A stretch of 64,000 nt of DNA. Origin: Prevotella melaninogenica (lineage in GTDB: Bacteria > Bacteroidota > Bacteroidia > Bacteroidales > Bacteroidaceae). A program made the position numbers and the translations under genes. The stretch's first letter is position 1. Each line of letters starts with the position of its first letter. The stretch is taken from NCBI RefSeq assembly GCF_003609775.1, contig NZ_AP018050.1, forward strand, positions 682,001 to 746,000, given 5' to 3'. Positions 34,782 to 43,552 of the stretch are shown piece by piece. A model generated the notes under the pieces. That model was not told the DNA's origin, searched no databases, and worked only from the letters and a program-made list of their open reading frames with translations.

Positions 34782-36836
34782 TCTTCTTTATTGAAAGGTT
34801 AGACTTATTTCAATATCCTTAAGTATCTGCTCCCGCCCTTTGACCATATAATGACTATATACGGATTGAGGACTTCTTGTAAGGTTGGATGTCTTCACAA
34901 TACAATGTTGTTCTATAGATGTTATATCTTCTATCTGAATCTCATCAAGGAGGGGAATCTTGTCAAGCTGTACTTCATTCTTTTTCAAGTCAGCATTTCC
35001 AACAATGTGTAGCGATATTCCTTCTCCTATGTCCTCAAAGGAACAATCTTGTGAAAAGAGAAGTGATACTCCCAAGGCTACCTCTTCGTGCTCTCTGCGT
35101 CCTTTCCCTTCTGTGAACTCTATGCCTGACCAGTCGGCTTCCAGCCACTCTGAAAGTACGTAATATCTTTTCATCATGTTAAGTAGAAGCTTCTTGTCAT
35201 GAACCCTATCAGTCAACAACTGTAGCTCCTTTTCAACCCATTCTCCTTCATACTTGGCACGCAAAAGAAAGAGACTGTCATCCCATCGTTTACATAGTTC
35301 GTCATGGTCTGAAATGCTAACACATTTACCCCTATTGTCCAATTCCAGACATATAGGGTTAAGAGTAGATTCTATATCATGTACAAATGATGCCGTGGCA
35401 TCGTCTTCATCTGCAAAGGCATGTAGATGTACTATAGCTTTGACTTTGCTATCTTCAGAAAGCGGAACAAACTCTATAGAAGCCTCACATTTGGTCTCAC
35501 TCACCCCGTCTGGCATAACTTCTGTCCTGACTCCATGCACCTTGTGTGACCCTGTCAGTGCTTTAAAAGGAATATACATAGTTTAGAACAGATTTACTTT
35601 TTCAGAACTCTGGATATTAACTTTCTTTGGAGAAGAAAGGTCAAGGTCCTCCATCGTACTGTCAATGTTGATTTTCTCTGCTGTCTCCGATATTGTAGAT
35701 GCCTGAAGATTATGTTCTTCTGTGACTTGTACATTAGCATCATTAGCAGATAGGACATAACTGTCTGCTGCTATCTCTGTGAGGGATTCGCCTGCCTGTA
35801 TAGACGTACTTTCCCCAGAGACACTGGTAATATCCTGCTCAGCATTCATATTGATGGATTCCTCAGCGAGGATATTGGCATTCTTGCAGTTTACGGTGAA
35901 TGTCTCTCCTGCATTGATAGTAATATTTCGCTTTGCATTGATGATGATGTCATCTCCTACAGAGTCAATATGAATGGAATTGCCCTTTATGTCTTTGATG
36001 GTAATTCCAAGTGACGATAGTGAATCGTTCAACTTTATAGTGTGCCCACTGCGAGTTGTGAGGCTCTTCATGTGATTTCCTTCAAGACCGCCCCCACCAG
36101 TGGTGCCGTTAAAGAGACTACCCAAAACGTATGGTCTTGCTGGGTCACCATGACGGAAGCCGAGGAGGACTTGGTCGCCTACCTCTGGGATGAATACAAA
36201 ACCACGGTTGCTCTTTACGTCACTACTGCTACCGCCATCAGGTGTCATCACACGCACCCAACCAGTCTGCATACCATCCGTCTGCCAGTTCATACGCACA
36301 CGCACACGGCCCTTACCCTGTGGGTCAGCATTGCTGAGCACTGTTGCCATCTGTGTTTCTGCAAGCGGCATACGCACCTTTGGACTTGGCAGTGCCTTTA
36401 TCGTTGCAGGGATAGCCTTGAAGCGGTTCTTATAGTAGCTTCCTTGGCTCACCTCATGGGTTATCTCGATGATGATAAAGTTACCCAAACTCTCCTTAGA
36501 TATATTTCCTACACGCTCCAAGAAAGAACTGTAAAGGCTTACCACAGAACCTACACGCAGGGTTGGCACCTGACTCTCTGCTGTGATGTAATGTGTCTCA
36601 GCAGTCTCAGCCGCCTGCTTACGCCCCATGTAATTAATAAGTTCCGACTCATCGCTGATACGTGGCAATGCACGCTGTCTTGCTGGCTTTGAGAACATTC
36701 CGAGTGATGCACGGAAGGCACCTCCCGACAGTTTATCATGTCCAATGGCTTGGTCTGGTGTCATTCTCTCCATCTCACGGTCCGAACCAGAGTGGTAAGA
36801 GAACACCTGCTCTGAACGTGCGAGTGTCTGCAAACC
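33114..36836 (-). repeat. 3.72-kb direct repeat, copy 1
   Basis: Partner of 26283-30003; one codon longer (extra Asn in the linker at SSNQSSNG). It contains most of vgrG, the adaptor, and the effector N-terminal and linker parts. Confidence 0.85.
34788..35579 (-). CDS. Putative T6SS effector adaptor/chaperone (module 1)
   Basis: 263 residues, cytosolic. Paralogue of 27954-28745 with scattered substitutions (more than the flanking vgrG and effector N-terminus show). Shared blocks: VHGVRTEVMPDGVSETKCE, KAIVHLHAFAD, DHDELCKRWDDSLFLLRA, SEWLEADWSGIEFTEGKG, LHIVGNADL. Gap to vgrG stop 3 bp, to effector start 6 bp. No known domain recognised. Proposed to dock the DUF4280 effector on VgrG; the evidence is position and co-conservation. 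Confidence 0.6.
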   Translation of the reverse strand: MYIPFKALTGSHKVHGVRTEVMPDGVSETKCEASIEFVPLSEDSKVKAIVHLHAFADEDDATASFVHDIESTLNPICLELDNRGKCVSISDHDELCKRWDDSLFLLRAKYEGEWVEKELQLLTDRVHDKKLLLNMMKRYYVLSEWLEADWSGIEFTEGKGRREHEEVALGVSLLFSQDCSFEDIGEGISLHIVGNADLKKNEVQLDKIPLLDEIQIEDITSIEQHCIVKTSNLTRSPQSVYSHYMVKGREQILKDIEISLTFQ

Positions 36837-37433
36837 AATGTCAAGTGACGACAGCGTCGTTCCGTATTCCAACCTAATTGGATCAGCCAATTTCTTTGGT
36901 TTTCCGAAGATTAGTTTAGTTCCATCGTAATACATCCACTCTTGATACTGATGAGCAAGACGACGGATAAAGTCGAAGTCGGACTCTTCGTATTGGCAGA
37001 TATAGTCCTTGTTCTCTTTGAATTCTGGATTTAACTCTAATTGCACCTTCGCTTGTTCGCATAGCTTTTTCACTACGTCACCAATGGTAGTATCATTCCA
37101 TGAGAAGCAGCTATGTGCCGTTTCCATTCTGTAAGTAGCAGAATAACCTGAAACGATAATACATCCAAAGTCGCTTCCTTCTCGGTGTAACTGTACATTT
37201 GTCACCACACCCACGAAGATAGGAGTGTTTGCAGCCTTTACAACGATGCTCTCTCCGAGCCAGTCCTTGCTGCTATTGATATTATGTACATATCTATTGC
37301 TACCCGTTTCCAATTCAACAGACATTTGGAAACGATGATGTGTACCTATGTTTTGTTCAATCTGTAGAGAAATAAAAGAAGAAAGAGACTTCTTTCCTAC
37401 GCTGATAGTGATTGGATTGAATGGAATTGACAT
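35583..37433 (-). CDS. vgrG: VgrG spike protein, complete
   Basis: 616 residues. N-terminal gp27-like domain (about 1-330, including HHRFQMSVELETG, FVGVVTNVQLHREG and YESDFDFIRRLAHQYQEWMYYDG-type residues), then the gp5-like OB-fold (about 380-465: SNADPQGKGRVRVRMNWQ, GFVFIPEVGDQVLLGFRHGD, GSLFNGTTGGGG), then a beta-helix needle with regular INxNA-type repeats to the end. It forms the trimeric spike at the tip of the Hcp tube. It starts 163 bp after tssD, beyond a hairpin, and is tightly coupled to the adaptor, effector and immunity genes. Confidence 0.95.
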   Translation of the reverse strand: MSIPFNPITISVGKKSLSSFISLQIEQNIGTHHRFQMSVELETGSNRYVHNINSSKDWLGESIVVKAANTPIFVGVVTNVQLHREGSDFGCIIVSGYSATYRMETAHSCFSWNDTTIGDVVKKLCEQAKVQLELNPEFKENKDYICQYEESDFDFIRRLAHQYQEWMYYDGTKLIFGKPKKLADPIRLEYGTTLSSLDIGLQTLARSEQVFSYHSGSDREMERMTPDQAIGHDKLSGGAFRASLGMFSKPARQRALPRISDESELINYMGRKQAAETAETHYITAESQVPTLRVGSVVSLYSSFLERVGNISKESLGNFIIIEITHEVSQGSYYKNRFKAIPATIKALPSPKVRMPLAETQMATVLSNADPQGKGRVRVRMNWQTDGMQTGWVRVMTPDGGSSSDVKSNRGFVFIPEVGDQVLLGFRHGDPARPYVLGSLFNGTTGGGGLEGNHMKSLTTRSGHTIKLNDSLSSLGITIKDIKGNSIHIDSVGDDIIINAKRNITINAGETFTVNCKNANILAEESINMNAEQDITSVSGESTSIQAGESLTEIAADSYVLSANDANVQVTEEHNLQASTISETAEKINIDSTMEDLDLSSPKKVNIQSSEKVNLF

Positions 37434-37546
37434 TGGTTGTTTGTTTTGAGATAAAATAAAGCTAATAGGCGTGTGTTAGGGTATTATATTTTCAGTTTAA
37501 GGAGATTAAAGTTGACTTAAATCCCCTTTAATTGTGGAAAGCGAAA

Positions 37547-37582
37547 AGGACTATGCCGAGCACGAAAACTCTGCATAGTCCT
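37547..37582 (-). terminator. Hairpin between tssD and vgrG
   Basis: Perfect 10-bp stem AGGACTATGC / GCATAGTCCT, 16-nt loop, followed by a short TTTT on the minus strand, 15 bp after the tssD stop. Likely a partial terminator that leaves more tssD than vgrG message. Confidence 0.65.
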
Positions 37583-37596
37583 AATGTTTCTTAGAC

Positions 37597-37995
37597 TTAT
37601 GTGCGAGGCCAACGGTTGTCCAGCTCGGCATTACCTACTGTGATGTTCTCAGCAGAGAAAGTCATAGCGATGGTCATAGGAGCCTCGTTGTTAACGTCGA
37701 GTGTCTCCTTGTAATGAACGATGTAAGCATTCTTGAAAGAAATCTCCTTCATCTTAGCATCCTCTTCGCTCTTCTTGTAAACAATCTTACCCTCAACAGG
37801 CTTGAACTGGCTGTTAAGCATAGCCTCGATGGTAGAAGTGTCATCAGTAGACTCGATAGTTACGCTGATGCGACCGCCAGAGATGCTTGATGCAGGCTGA
37901 CCCTTCTTGTCAGTTGTGCGGCTGAACTCGTAGTTAGAGTAGAGTACGTCATACTCCTTACCACCCAATTCCAAAGTTGCTCTAAATGAACTCAT
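37597..37995 (-). CDS. tssD: T6SS tube protein TssD (Hcp)
   Basis: 132 residues, typical of the Bacteroidetes subtype iii Hcp. Family features: start SSFRATLELGGKEYDVLYSNYEFSRTTD, a GQPASSISGGRISVTIEST strand pair, FKNAYIVHYKETLDV, and PMTIAMTFSAENITVGN near the end. Hexamer rings stack into the inner tube that carries VgrG and effectors. First gene of the island, with its own strong promoter and a leader of about 178 nt. No sheath or baseplate genes are next to it, so this is an auxiliary tssD-vgrG cluster. Confidence 0.95.
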   Translation of the reverse strand: MSSFRATLELGGKEYDVLYSNYEFSRTTDKKGQPASSISGGRISVTIESTDDTSTIEAMLNSQFKPVEGKIVYKKSEEDAKMKEISFKNAYIVHYKETLDVNNEAPMTIAMTFSAENITVGNAELDNRWPRT

Positions 37996-38173
37996 AATTG
38001 AAAAGTTTTAAGTTGTTAGAAAAAAAATGATAAACGAGGCACCCTCATCATCTCCTAATATTATAGGGAAATAAAAAAGAGAAAACCTCAACAACTTCTT
38101 GAAGTCCCCTCTGTACGGCTGATAAACAGTCTTGCTCTTGGAAGAAGAGGAAGATTTGCAATCTGTTGTTTTA
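37996..38173 (-). promoter_or_regulatory. Long tssD leader
   Basis: About 178 nt of untranslated leader is predicted between the transcription start (near 38173) and the tssD ATG. It contains a small stem ACTTC-AAG-GAAGT-like region near 38096-38108 and purine-rich runs. No known riboswitch recognised. Confidence 0.4.
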
Positions 38174-38179
38174 TGATGT

Positions 38180-38211
38180 CAAAAGTAAAAATATAATTTT
38201 ATAAAAACAAA
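38180..38211 (-). promoter_or_regulatory. Strong promoter of tssD
   Basis: TTTG (38211-38208), 20-bp spacer, TACTTTTG (38187-38180): a full match to the Bacteroidetes promoter. It drives tssD and probably the whole island. Confidence 0.75.
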
Positions 38212-38408
38212 TTAAAGATGTAAAATAACATAAGTTTAACATTTGATAAGCTAAATCCTTACCTTACTTCGAGAGTAGGAGGAACACCTCATCATTATAA
38301 GAATAAACTTGTCAACTCATCAGTTTATTAACTTATTCACTTGTCTATCTGTATGAAGTTGTAAATAATTTTCAGTCTCTTAAAATTCTATTTATGCTTA
38401 ATAGGCTT

Positions 38409-38644
38409 TGAAAAGACGCCCTTTTGGCTTGCAAGAGGTGCCCTTTTGAGGTCTTATTAACGCCCTTTTAGAGTCTAATTAAGCACCTTTTACAATCTTC
38501 CTTTGCAACTATTTGATTACAAATAACTTACGTAGACGCTAAAGCGATGCGTTTTTAAGCCTTTTCCTTGCCTTTCCTTCGAATATTTTGTCAATATATT
38601 TCTTTATCTTTTCAGGTTAAATCTCACACAGAGACACGGAGTTA
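38409..38644 (+). repeat. 22-bp-period repeat, copy 2, with extended shared sequence
   Basis: Unit starts at 38418, 38440, 38462 and 38484. After the units, similarity to copy 3 continues for about 150 bp (TTTGCAACTA, AACTTAC, TATTTTGT-AATATATTTCTTT, AAATCTCACAC). It lies between the divergent tssD and Wzi promoters. Confidence 0.82.
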
Positions 38645-38773
38645 ACGGAGGTTTTATGTAAGGATGTGTAGCCCACGAAGGGGTGTTAATGTTGAATAGA
38701 TAGCAGAGGAATGTTTTTATTCACTTTTCTATTTGAATTCAAACAAGTTGCGTTTACTTGCTGAGGGATTAAG

Positions 38774-38804
38774 TTTGCTGGTCATCTTTTTTTTATTATC
38801 TTTG
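38774..38804 (+). promoter_or_regulatory. Promoter of the Wzi gene
   Basis: TTTG at 38774-38777, 19-bp spacer, TATCTTTG at 38797-38804: full consensus, about 24 bp before the ATG. Confidence 0.75.
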
Positions 38805-38827
38805 TAGCTGGTATTAACTTTATAATG

Positions 38828-40423
38828 ATGAAGAAGTTATTTTCAACCTTGGTTGTCCTTTTGATGACATCGACGATGCAGGCCCAGTATCAAGAGCCAG
38901 TACGACGTGACACGTCAAGGTTGCAGCCATTAAAAGGCTTAGAATATAAGGTAGAAATGCAGGGGAGCCTATCAAAGGGCAAGACCCCACTCTGGCTCAA
39001 TGCCAATAAGTATGGACTCAGTTCGCTGGAGACGGCGAACGGCTATCTGCGTGGGGGCATAGAACGCCCAATAGCGACAGATGAAGGGCAGAAGTTCGGC
39101 TTAGGCTATGGGTTAGATGTTGTCGTTCCTATCAATTATACCAGTAAGGCAGTTGTCCAGCAGGCATACGTGGAAGGGCGATGGTGGCACGGAACACTGA
39201 CCATCGGAGCCAAGGAAGAACCGATGCAGATGAAGAACAATGAACTCAGTTCTGGCTCACAGACCTTGGGCATCAATGCTCGTCCTATTCCGCAGGTGCG
39301 TTTGGCATTGTCAGACTATTGGACACTACCCTTTGCGAATGGCTGGTTGCACCTCAAAGGACACATCGCCTACGGAATGATGACCGACCAAAATTGGCAA
39401 CATGATTTTACGGCTAAGCAGTCGAAATATACCGACCGTGCGCTCTTTCATTCTAAGGCAGGCTATCTGAAGTTGGGCAATGATGAGGTGTTCTGCCCGT
39501 GGTCGTTGGAGATGGGGTTAGAGATGGTTAGTATCTTTGGCGGTACCTCTTATCTCCCTGATGGTCATGGTGCAATGAGAACCATAGAGAATGGCAAAGG
39601 CTTGAGTGCCTATTGGAACGCTTTTCTCCCTGGTGGTGCTGATAATGGTGAGACAACTTATCAGAATGTGCAAGGCGACCAGTTAGGCAGTTGGGTGATG
39701 CGTTTCAACTATGATGGCGACTGGCACGGCTTTTCACTCTATGCCGATAAGTTTTTTGAGGACCATTCTGCCATGCTTCAGCTTGACTATGACGGTTATG
39801 GTGAGGGCAGCGAGTGGCAGGAGAAGAAGCAACGTCGCTATCTGATTTATGACTTCAAGGACTGGCTCTTAGGTTTTGAATATCGTTATAAGCCTGACAA
39901 TTGGTTGAACACTCTTGTCGTTGAATATCTTTACTCAAAGTATCAGAGTGGTCCGATTTACCATGATCACACCATAACGATAGCCGACCATATAGGAGGA
40001 AAGGACAACTTCTATAACCATTATATTCTCCCAGGTTTCCAACATTGGGGACAAGGCATTGGTAATCCGCTTTATCGTTCGCCAATTTATAATGAAGATG
40101 GGACAATCTACTTTAAGGACAACCGTTTCGTGGGTTTCCATGTAGGTTTAGGTGGTCATCCTTCAGAGTATTTTAAGTGGCGTTTCCTCGGCACATGGCA
40201 GGAGGGATTGGGTACCTACGAACAGCCTTACACGAAGAAACGGCACAATGTGAGTCTGATGGGAGAGGCAACTTACACGCTGCAAGGACAGAAACTTCCA
40301 ATGTGGATGAGAGGCGTTGATGTCCGAATGGGTATCGGAGCCGACTTCGGTTCAGTACTCGGTGGCAACAACTATGGTATGCAGTTGACCATTACGAAGC
40401 GAGGTTTATTAGGAAAGAAATAG
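38828..40423 (+). CDS. Wzi-like capsule assembly outer-membrane protein
   Basis: 531 residues from the second of two adjacent ATGs. Signal peptide MKKLFSTLVVLLMTSTMQAQ. The body is a beta-barrel pattern of alternating aromatic strands with features of the capsule-assembly Wzi family: LWLNANKYGL, VEGRWWHGTLTIGAKE, LSSGSQTLGINARPIPQVRLAL, and a closing GMQLTITKRGLLGKK with short tail. Wzi proteins help attach capsule to the outer membrane. Start of the polysaccharide region. A lipoprotein gene follows by 33 bp. Confidence 0.85.
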   Translation: MKKLFSTLVVLLMTSTMQAQYQEPVRRDTSRLQPLKGLEYKVEMQGSLSKGKTPLWLNANKYGLSSLETANGYLRGGIERPIATDEGQKFGLGYGLDVVVPINYTSKAVVQQAYVEGRWWHGTLTIGAKEEPMQMKNNELSSGSQTLGINARPIPQVRLALSDYWTLPFANGWLHLKGHIAYGMMTDQNWQHDFTAKQSKYTDRALFHSKAGYLKLGNDEVFCPWSLEMGLEMVSIFGGTSYLPDGHGAMRTIENGKGLSAYWNAFLPGGADNGETTYQNVQGDQLGSWVMRFNYDGDWHGFSLYADKFFEDHSAMLQLDYDGYGEGSEWQEKKQRRYLIYDFKDWLLGFEYRYKPDNWLNTLVVEYLYSKYQSGPIYHDHTITIADHIGGKDNFYNHYILPGFQHWGQGIGNPLYRSPIYNEDGTIYFKDNRFVGFHVGLGGHPSEYFKWRFLGTWQEGLGTYEQPYTKKRHNVSLMGEATYTLQGQKLPMWMRGVDVRMGIGADFGSVLGGNNYGMQLTITKRGLLGKK

Positions 40424-40456
40424 CCTTTTTATTGTGAAAGAAGAACAAAACAGAAT

Positions 40457-40906
40457 ATGAAAAGAATAAAGATATTATCCTTTGTCTTGCCTCTGCTGGC
40501 ACTCCTCTTCTCCTCTTGTACATTGGAAACGGACAATGATGCAGGAAGCATGGAGGGTATGTGGCATCTTGTGAAGATCGAATCAATGACATCCGTTGCG
40601 AGTGAAGATTTGAGTGAGCAGATTGTCTTCTGGTCTTTTCAGTCAAAACTCTTACAAATGGAAGATAAAACGGGACAGCATTATAGCTATCTCTATCGTT
40701 TCCGAATTAATAATGACCAACTTACGTTGACTGCTCCTTATCAGTTTGATCGTGAGAATGGCGACCGACCACTAACTGCTTATGAATCAACATTAGGGCT
40801 ATATGGTATTAAAAGTATCACGCCAGTGTTTCGAATAGAAAAGATAGACAGACGAACGATGATATTGAATGATGGGGCAGTAAGGCTCTACTTTGATAAA
40901 TTCTAA
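40457..40906 (+). CDS. Small lipocalin-like lipoprotein
   Basis: 149 residues; lipobox LFSSCTLE (Cys about 21). After a short linker comes MEGMWHLVKIESM, the typical start of lipocalin-like domains in Bacteroidetes (DUF4847 type), then alternating strands and a C-terminal MILNDGAVRLYFDKF. Probably periplasm-facing; ligand unknown. Co-transcribed with the Wzi gene; bidirectional terminator 250 bp downstream. Confidence 0.7.
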   Translation: MKRIKILSFVLPLLALLFSSCTLETDNDAGSMEGMWHLVKIESMTSVASEDLSEQIVFWSFQSKLLQMEDKTGQHYSYLYRFRINNDQLTLTAPYQFDRENGDRPLTAYESTLGLYGIKSITPVFRIEKIDRRTMILNDGAVRLYFDKF

Positions 40907-41005
40907 ATGGTAGTCGCCGACAGAATATTGTCGATGTCATGTGAATCATTAGTTTCTTAGGATTCTTATCTTGATATTCATGGCAGGCTTTGTCCCTCTA
41001 TAAGC

Positions 41006-41070
41006 AATGTGTTGATGCTTAACACATGATGTGCGGAGGCTTAGCACCATTGGTGCGGGGCGTAAGCACA
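41006..41070 (+). repeat. GCACC-palindrome intergenic repeat, copy 1
   Basis: Core palindrome GCACCATTGGTGC at 41044-41056, flanked by GTGTTGATGCTTAACACA and GGGGCGTAAGCACA. Lies between convergent genes. Confidence 0.8.
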
Positions 41071-41156
41071 TAACAAAGTGATACGGTGTGAAAGCTATGC
41101 AGAAGGACAGTCGTTGTTTAAGATGACGTTTTTGAACTTTATGGCTACAAAATAAT

Positions 41157-41182
41157 AAAAGGCAGGTGTTAGCCTGCCTTTT
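41157..41182. terminator. Bidirectional terminator
   Basis: AAAAGGCAGG / CCTGCCTTTT, 10-bp stem and 6-nt loop, between convergent genes. Confidence 0.88.
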
Positions 41183-41239
41183 GTGTATATATTAATAACG
41201 CTTCTTTGCTTTTTAGTCTCTTACCTTCTTACTTCCTCT

Positions 41240-42346
41240 TTATTCAGTGAAAGGAAGTCCGCCCTTTCTTCTTATAAAGACATCGAGTGTATAGTGGAAA
41301 GCGATATAGATAATAATATCAATCGCAATAATCCATGTCACAACAAGGTGGTTGAAGAGAGAAAGGTTGATGAGGATAAAAATAAGCGATAGCGCAACAA
41401 TACTAATCAATGCCTGATGCTGTGTCATTCCTGCACGCATCAGCTTATGATGAATATGGTTCTTGTCGGCTCTGAAAAGCGGTTTGCGGTGTAGGATTCG
41501 TACGATGATAACTCTGAATACATCGAAGGTCGGTACGAGGAGTAAGGTCACGGAAAGGAGTGTTGCACCCTTCTGGTAAGGCATGACATACGGGTTATAC
41601 ATACAGAACTTAATCAGTAGTACGCCAAGAATATAGCCGAGTGTCAGACTACCAGAGTCGCCCATGAATATCTTTTGGTTCTTTTCCTGTTTTCCCCAAA
41701 TGTTATGGTAAAGGAAAGGAATCAGTACGCCCATCAATCCCGCAATAAGGATGCAGTATATCCATATCTGTTCACGTTGGAAGATATAGAAAAGACCGCA
41801 TAACGCAATGAGTGTAAGGCTCGCAGAGAGTCCGTCAATACCATCTATCAGATTGATAGCATTCATGATAAATACCAGTACACCAATGGTTAAGATTGTT
41901 CCTACAAGTGGTGGAATCTCATAGATGCCTAAGAATCCATAAAGGTTATTGATGTAAAGATAGGACATAGGGAGCAGACTGGCAACGACAATCTGCATAA
42001 GAAGTTTAACCCTTGCTCTCACACCAAAGATGTCGTCAATTACTCCTGTTATATAGATAATAGTAATACCCACGCCAAAGAAGATACTCCATGGACTGAC
42101 ACCAATCTTGTTGCCTTTGCTTGTATAGACCCACGCCAATAGAGCTACGATGGTAGCAATCAGCATGCTGGGCATAAAAGATACGCCCCCTAAACGAGGA
42201 ACAGCATTCTTGTGTACTTTCCTGGCATCGGGTGTATCATATAGTTTTCTCTTTTTACAAAACGAGAGAATCTGTGGAATCATAATGAATCCACAAATGG
42301 CACTCATGGCAAATGCAAAAAGACTGATTAAAGTATATGTCGACAT
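41240..42346 (-). CDS. Polyprenyl-phosphate HexNAc-1-phosphate transferase (WecA/MraY family)
   Basis: 368 residues from the ATG at 42346 (MSTYTLISLFAFAMSAICGF); the frame extends 33 bp upstream but without a better start. About ten membrane helices. Motifs: VIDDIFGVRARVK (catalytic DD region), NAINLIDGIDGLS, IFMGDSGSLTLGY, and the loop FRADKNHIHHKLMRAG with the HxHH motif of WecA-type enzymes. It attaches a sugar phosphate to undecaprenyl phosphate to start a surface polysaccharide. Divergent from the GT2 gene next door. Confidence 0.88.
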   Translation of the reverse strand: MSTYTLISLFAFAMSAICGFIMIPQILSFCKKRKLYDTPDARKVHKNAVPRLGGVSFMPSMLIATIVALLAWVYTSKGNKIGVSPWSIFFGVGITIIYITGVIDDIFGVRARVKLLMQIVVASLLPMSYLYINNLYGFLGIYEIPPLVGTILTIGVLVFIMNAINLIDGIDGLSASLTLIALCGLFYIFQREQIWIYCILIAGLMGVLIPFLYHNIWGKQEKNQKIFMGDSGSLTLGYILGVLLIKFCMYNPYVMPYQKGATLLSVTLLLVPTFDVFRVIIVRILHRKPLFRADKNHIHHKLMRAGMTQHQALISIVALSLIFILINLSLFNHLVVTWIIAIDIIIYIAFHYTLDVFIRRKGGLPFTE

Positions 42347-42491
42347 TTTGCTTGTATTCTTGTGCTTAATAAAACTCAATAATTGTAATAATATTGTATT
42401 CGAGCATCAGAAAAAGCATAATTATTATCCTCTAATAATTGATTTTGCGAAATCTTCTTACTATGAATGGTTATTTGTTATTTTCTTTTTG

Positions 42492-42499
42492 TAAATTTG
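42492..42499 (+). promoter_or_regulatory. -7 box (TAAATTTG) for the polysaccharide operon
   Basis: Exact TAnnTTTG; a TTTG at 42474 has a short 14-bp spacer, so the -33 part is uncertain. Leader about 85 nt. Confidence 0.5.
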
Positions 42500-42592
42500 T
42501 AGCTAAAGAATACGAATAGAGTCGTTGTTTGCTTTCGGCATTAATCGATTTTATTTAAGTATTTTTTGTTAAATAATCCTTGAGACCGACGT

Positions 42593-43414
42593 ATGGAACG
42601 TATTGACATATCAGTTTTAATGGCTGTTTATAAGAAAGATAATCCTGCTTTCCTTCGTGAAAGTTTAGAGAGTATCTTCTCTCAGACTGTAGAGGCTGCT
42701 GAGGTCGTTTTGTTAGAGGATGGTCCTTTGACGGAAGCTTTGTATGACGTAATAAAGTCTTTCGTTTCAAGATATCCGACTTTGAAAGTGGTGTCATATC
42801 CTGAAAATAGGGGATTGGGCAAGACCTTAAATGATGGCTTACTGCTTTGTAAATACGATATTGTGGCACGTATGGATGCTGACGATATCTGTAAACCGAA
42901 TAGGTTAGAGGTAGAGTATAATTGGCTTCAAGCGCATGAGGACTATGACGTAATAGGCTCTTGGATAGATGAGTTTACAGATGATAAGATGCAGGTTAAG
43001 TCGATAAGAAAAGTACCTGAAAAGTATGATGAGATACAGAAATATGCTCAATATAGATGTCCTATAAACCATCCGACAGCTATGTATAGAAAGGCAGCTG
43101 TGTTGGCAGTAGGCGGTTATCTCACAGAATATTTCCCTGAAGATTATTTCCTTTGGTTGCGAATGCTAAAGAATGGGAGTAAGTTTTATAATATTCAGGA
43201 GTCTTTGTTATGGTTCCGTTATTCGGAGGAGACGGTGGCAAGAAGAGGTGGCTGGGCTTATGCTTGTGATGAAGTGCGTATCTTGGTACGGATGCTAAAG
43301 ATGGGTTATATTCCTTTCCATGTTTTTTGTCAAAGTGTAGTTATCCGATTTACCACTCGTGTTATGCCTTTACCTATCCGTCAGCGGTTGTATAATCTGA
43401 TAAGGAAAACATAG
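42593..43414 (+). CDS. Family 2 glycosyltransferase
   Basis: 273 residues. GT-A fold start ISVLMAVYKKDNPAFLRESLESI, metal-binding ARMDADDI (DxD about residue 92-96), INHPTAMYRKAA and YFPEDYFLWLRMLKNG (catalytic ED region). C-terminal basic segment lies near the membrane. Resembles the WcaA/WfgS-type transferases that add a sugar to lipid-linked oligosaccharide. First plus-strand gene of the synthesis run. Confidence 0.88.
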   Translation: MERIDISVLMAVYKKDNPAFLRESLESIFSQTVEAAEVVLLEDGPLTEALYDVIKSFVSRYPTLKVVSYPENRGLGKTLNDGLLLCKYDIVARMDADDICKPNRLEVEYNWLQAHEDYDVIGSWIDEFTDDKMQVKSIRKVPEKYDEIQKYAQYRCPINHPTAMYRKAAVLAVGGYLTEYFPEDYFLWLRMLKNGSKFYNIQESLLWFRYSEETVARRGGWAYACDEVRILVRMLKMGYIPFHVFCQSVVIRFTTRVMPLPIRQRLYNLIRKT

Positions 43415-43552
43415 GTTTAGGGTTGTTGAAGTTATTTAGAAATATGAATGTTATCTACTAAGAGGCGATACAATAAAATAGCTAAGAATACGTTTCTATT
43501 CTTATATCGTAGTTAATTGTTAAAGATAAATACAGAATAAAATATAGTTTCA

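Noticed and set aside
36042..36692. 216-codon plus-strand frame opposite vgrG
   Set aside because: Shadow of the well-supported VgrG frame; a similar His/Thr-rich frame appears opposite the second vgrG copy. No family resemblance or promoter.
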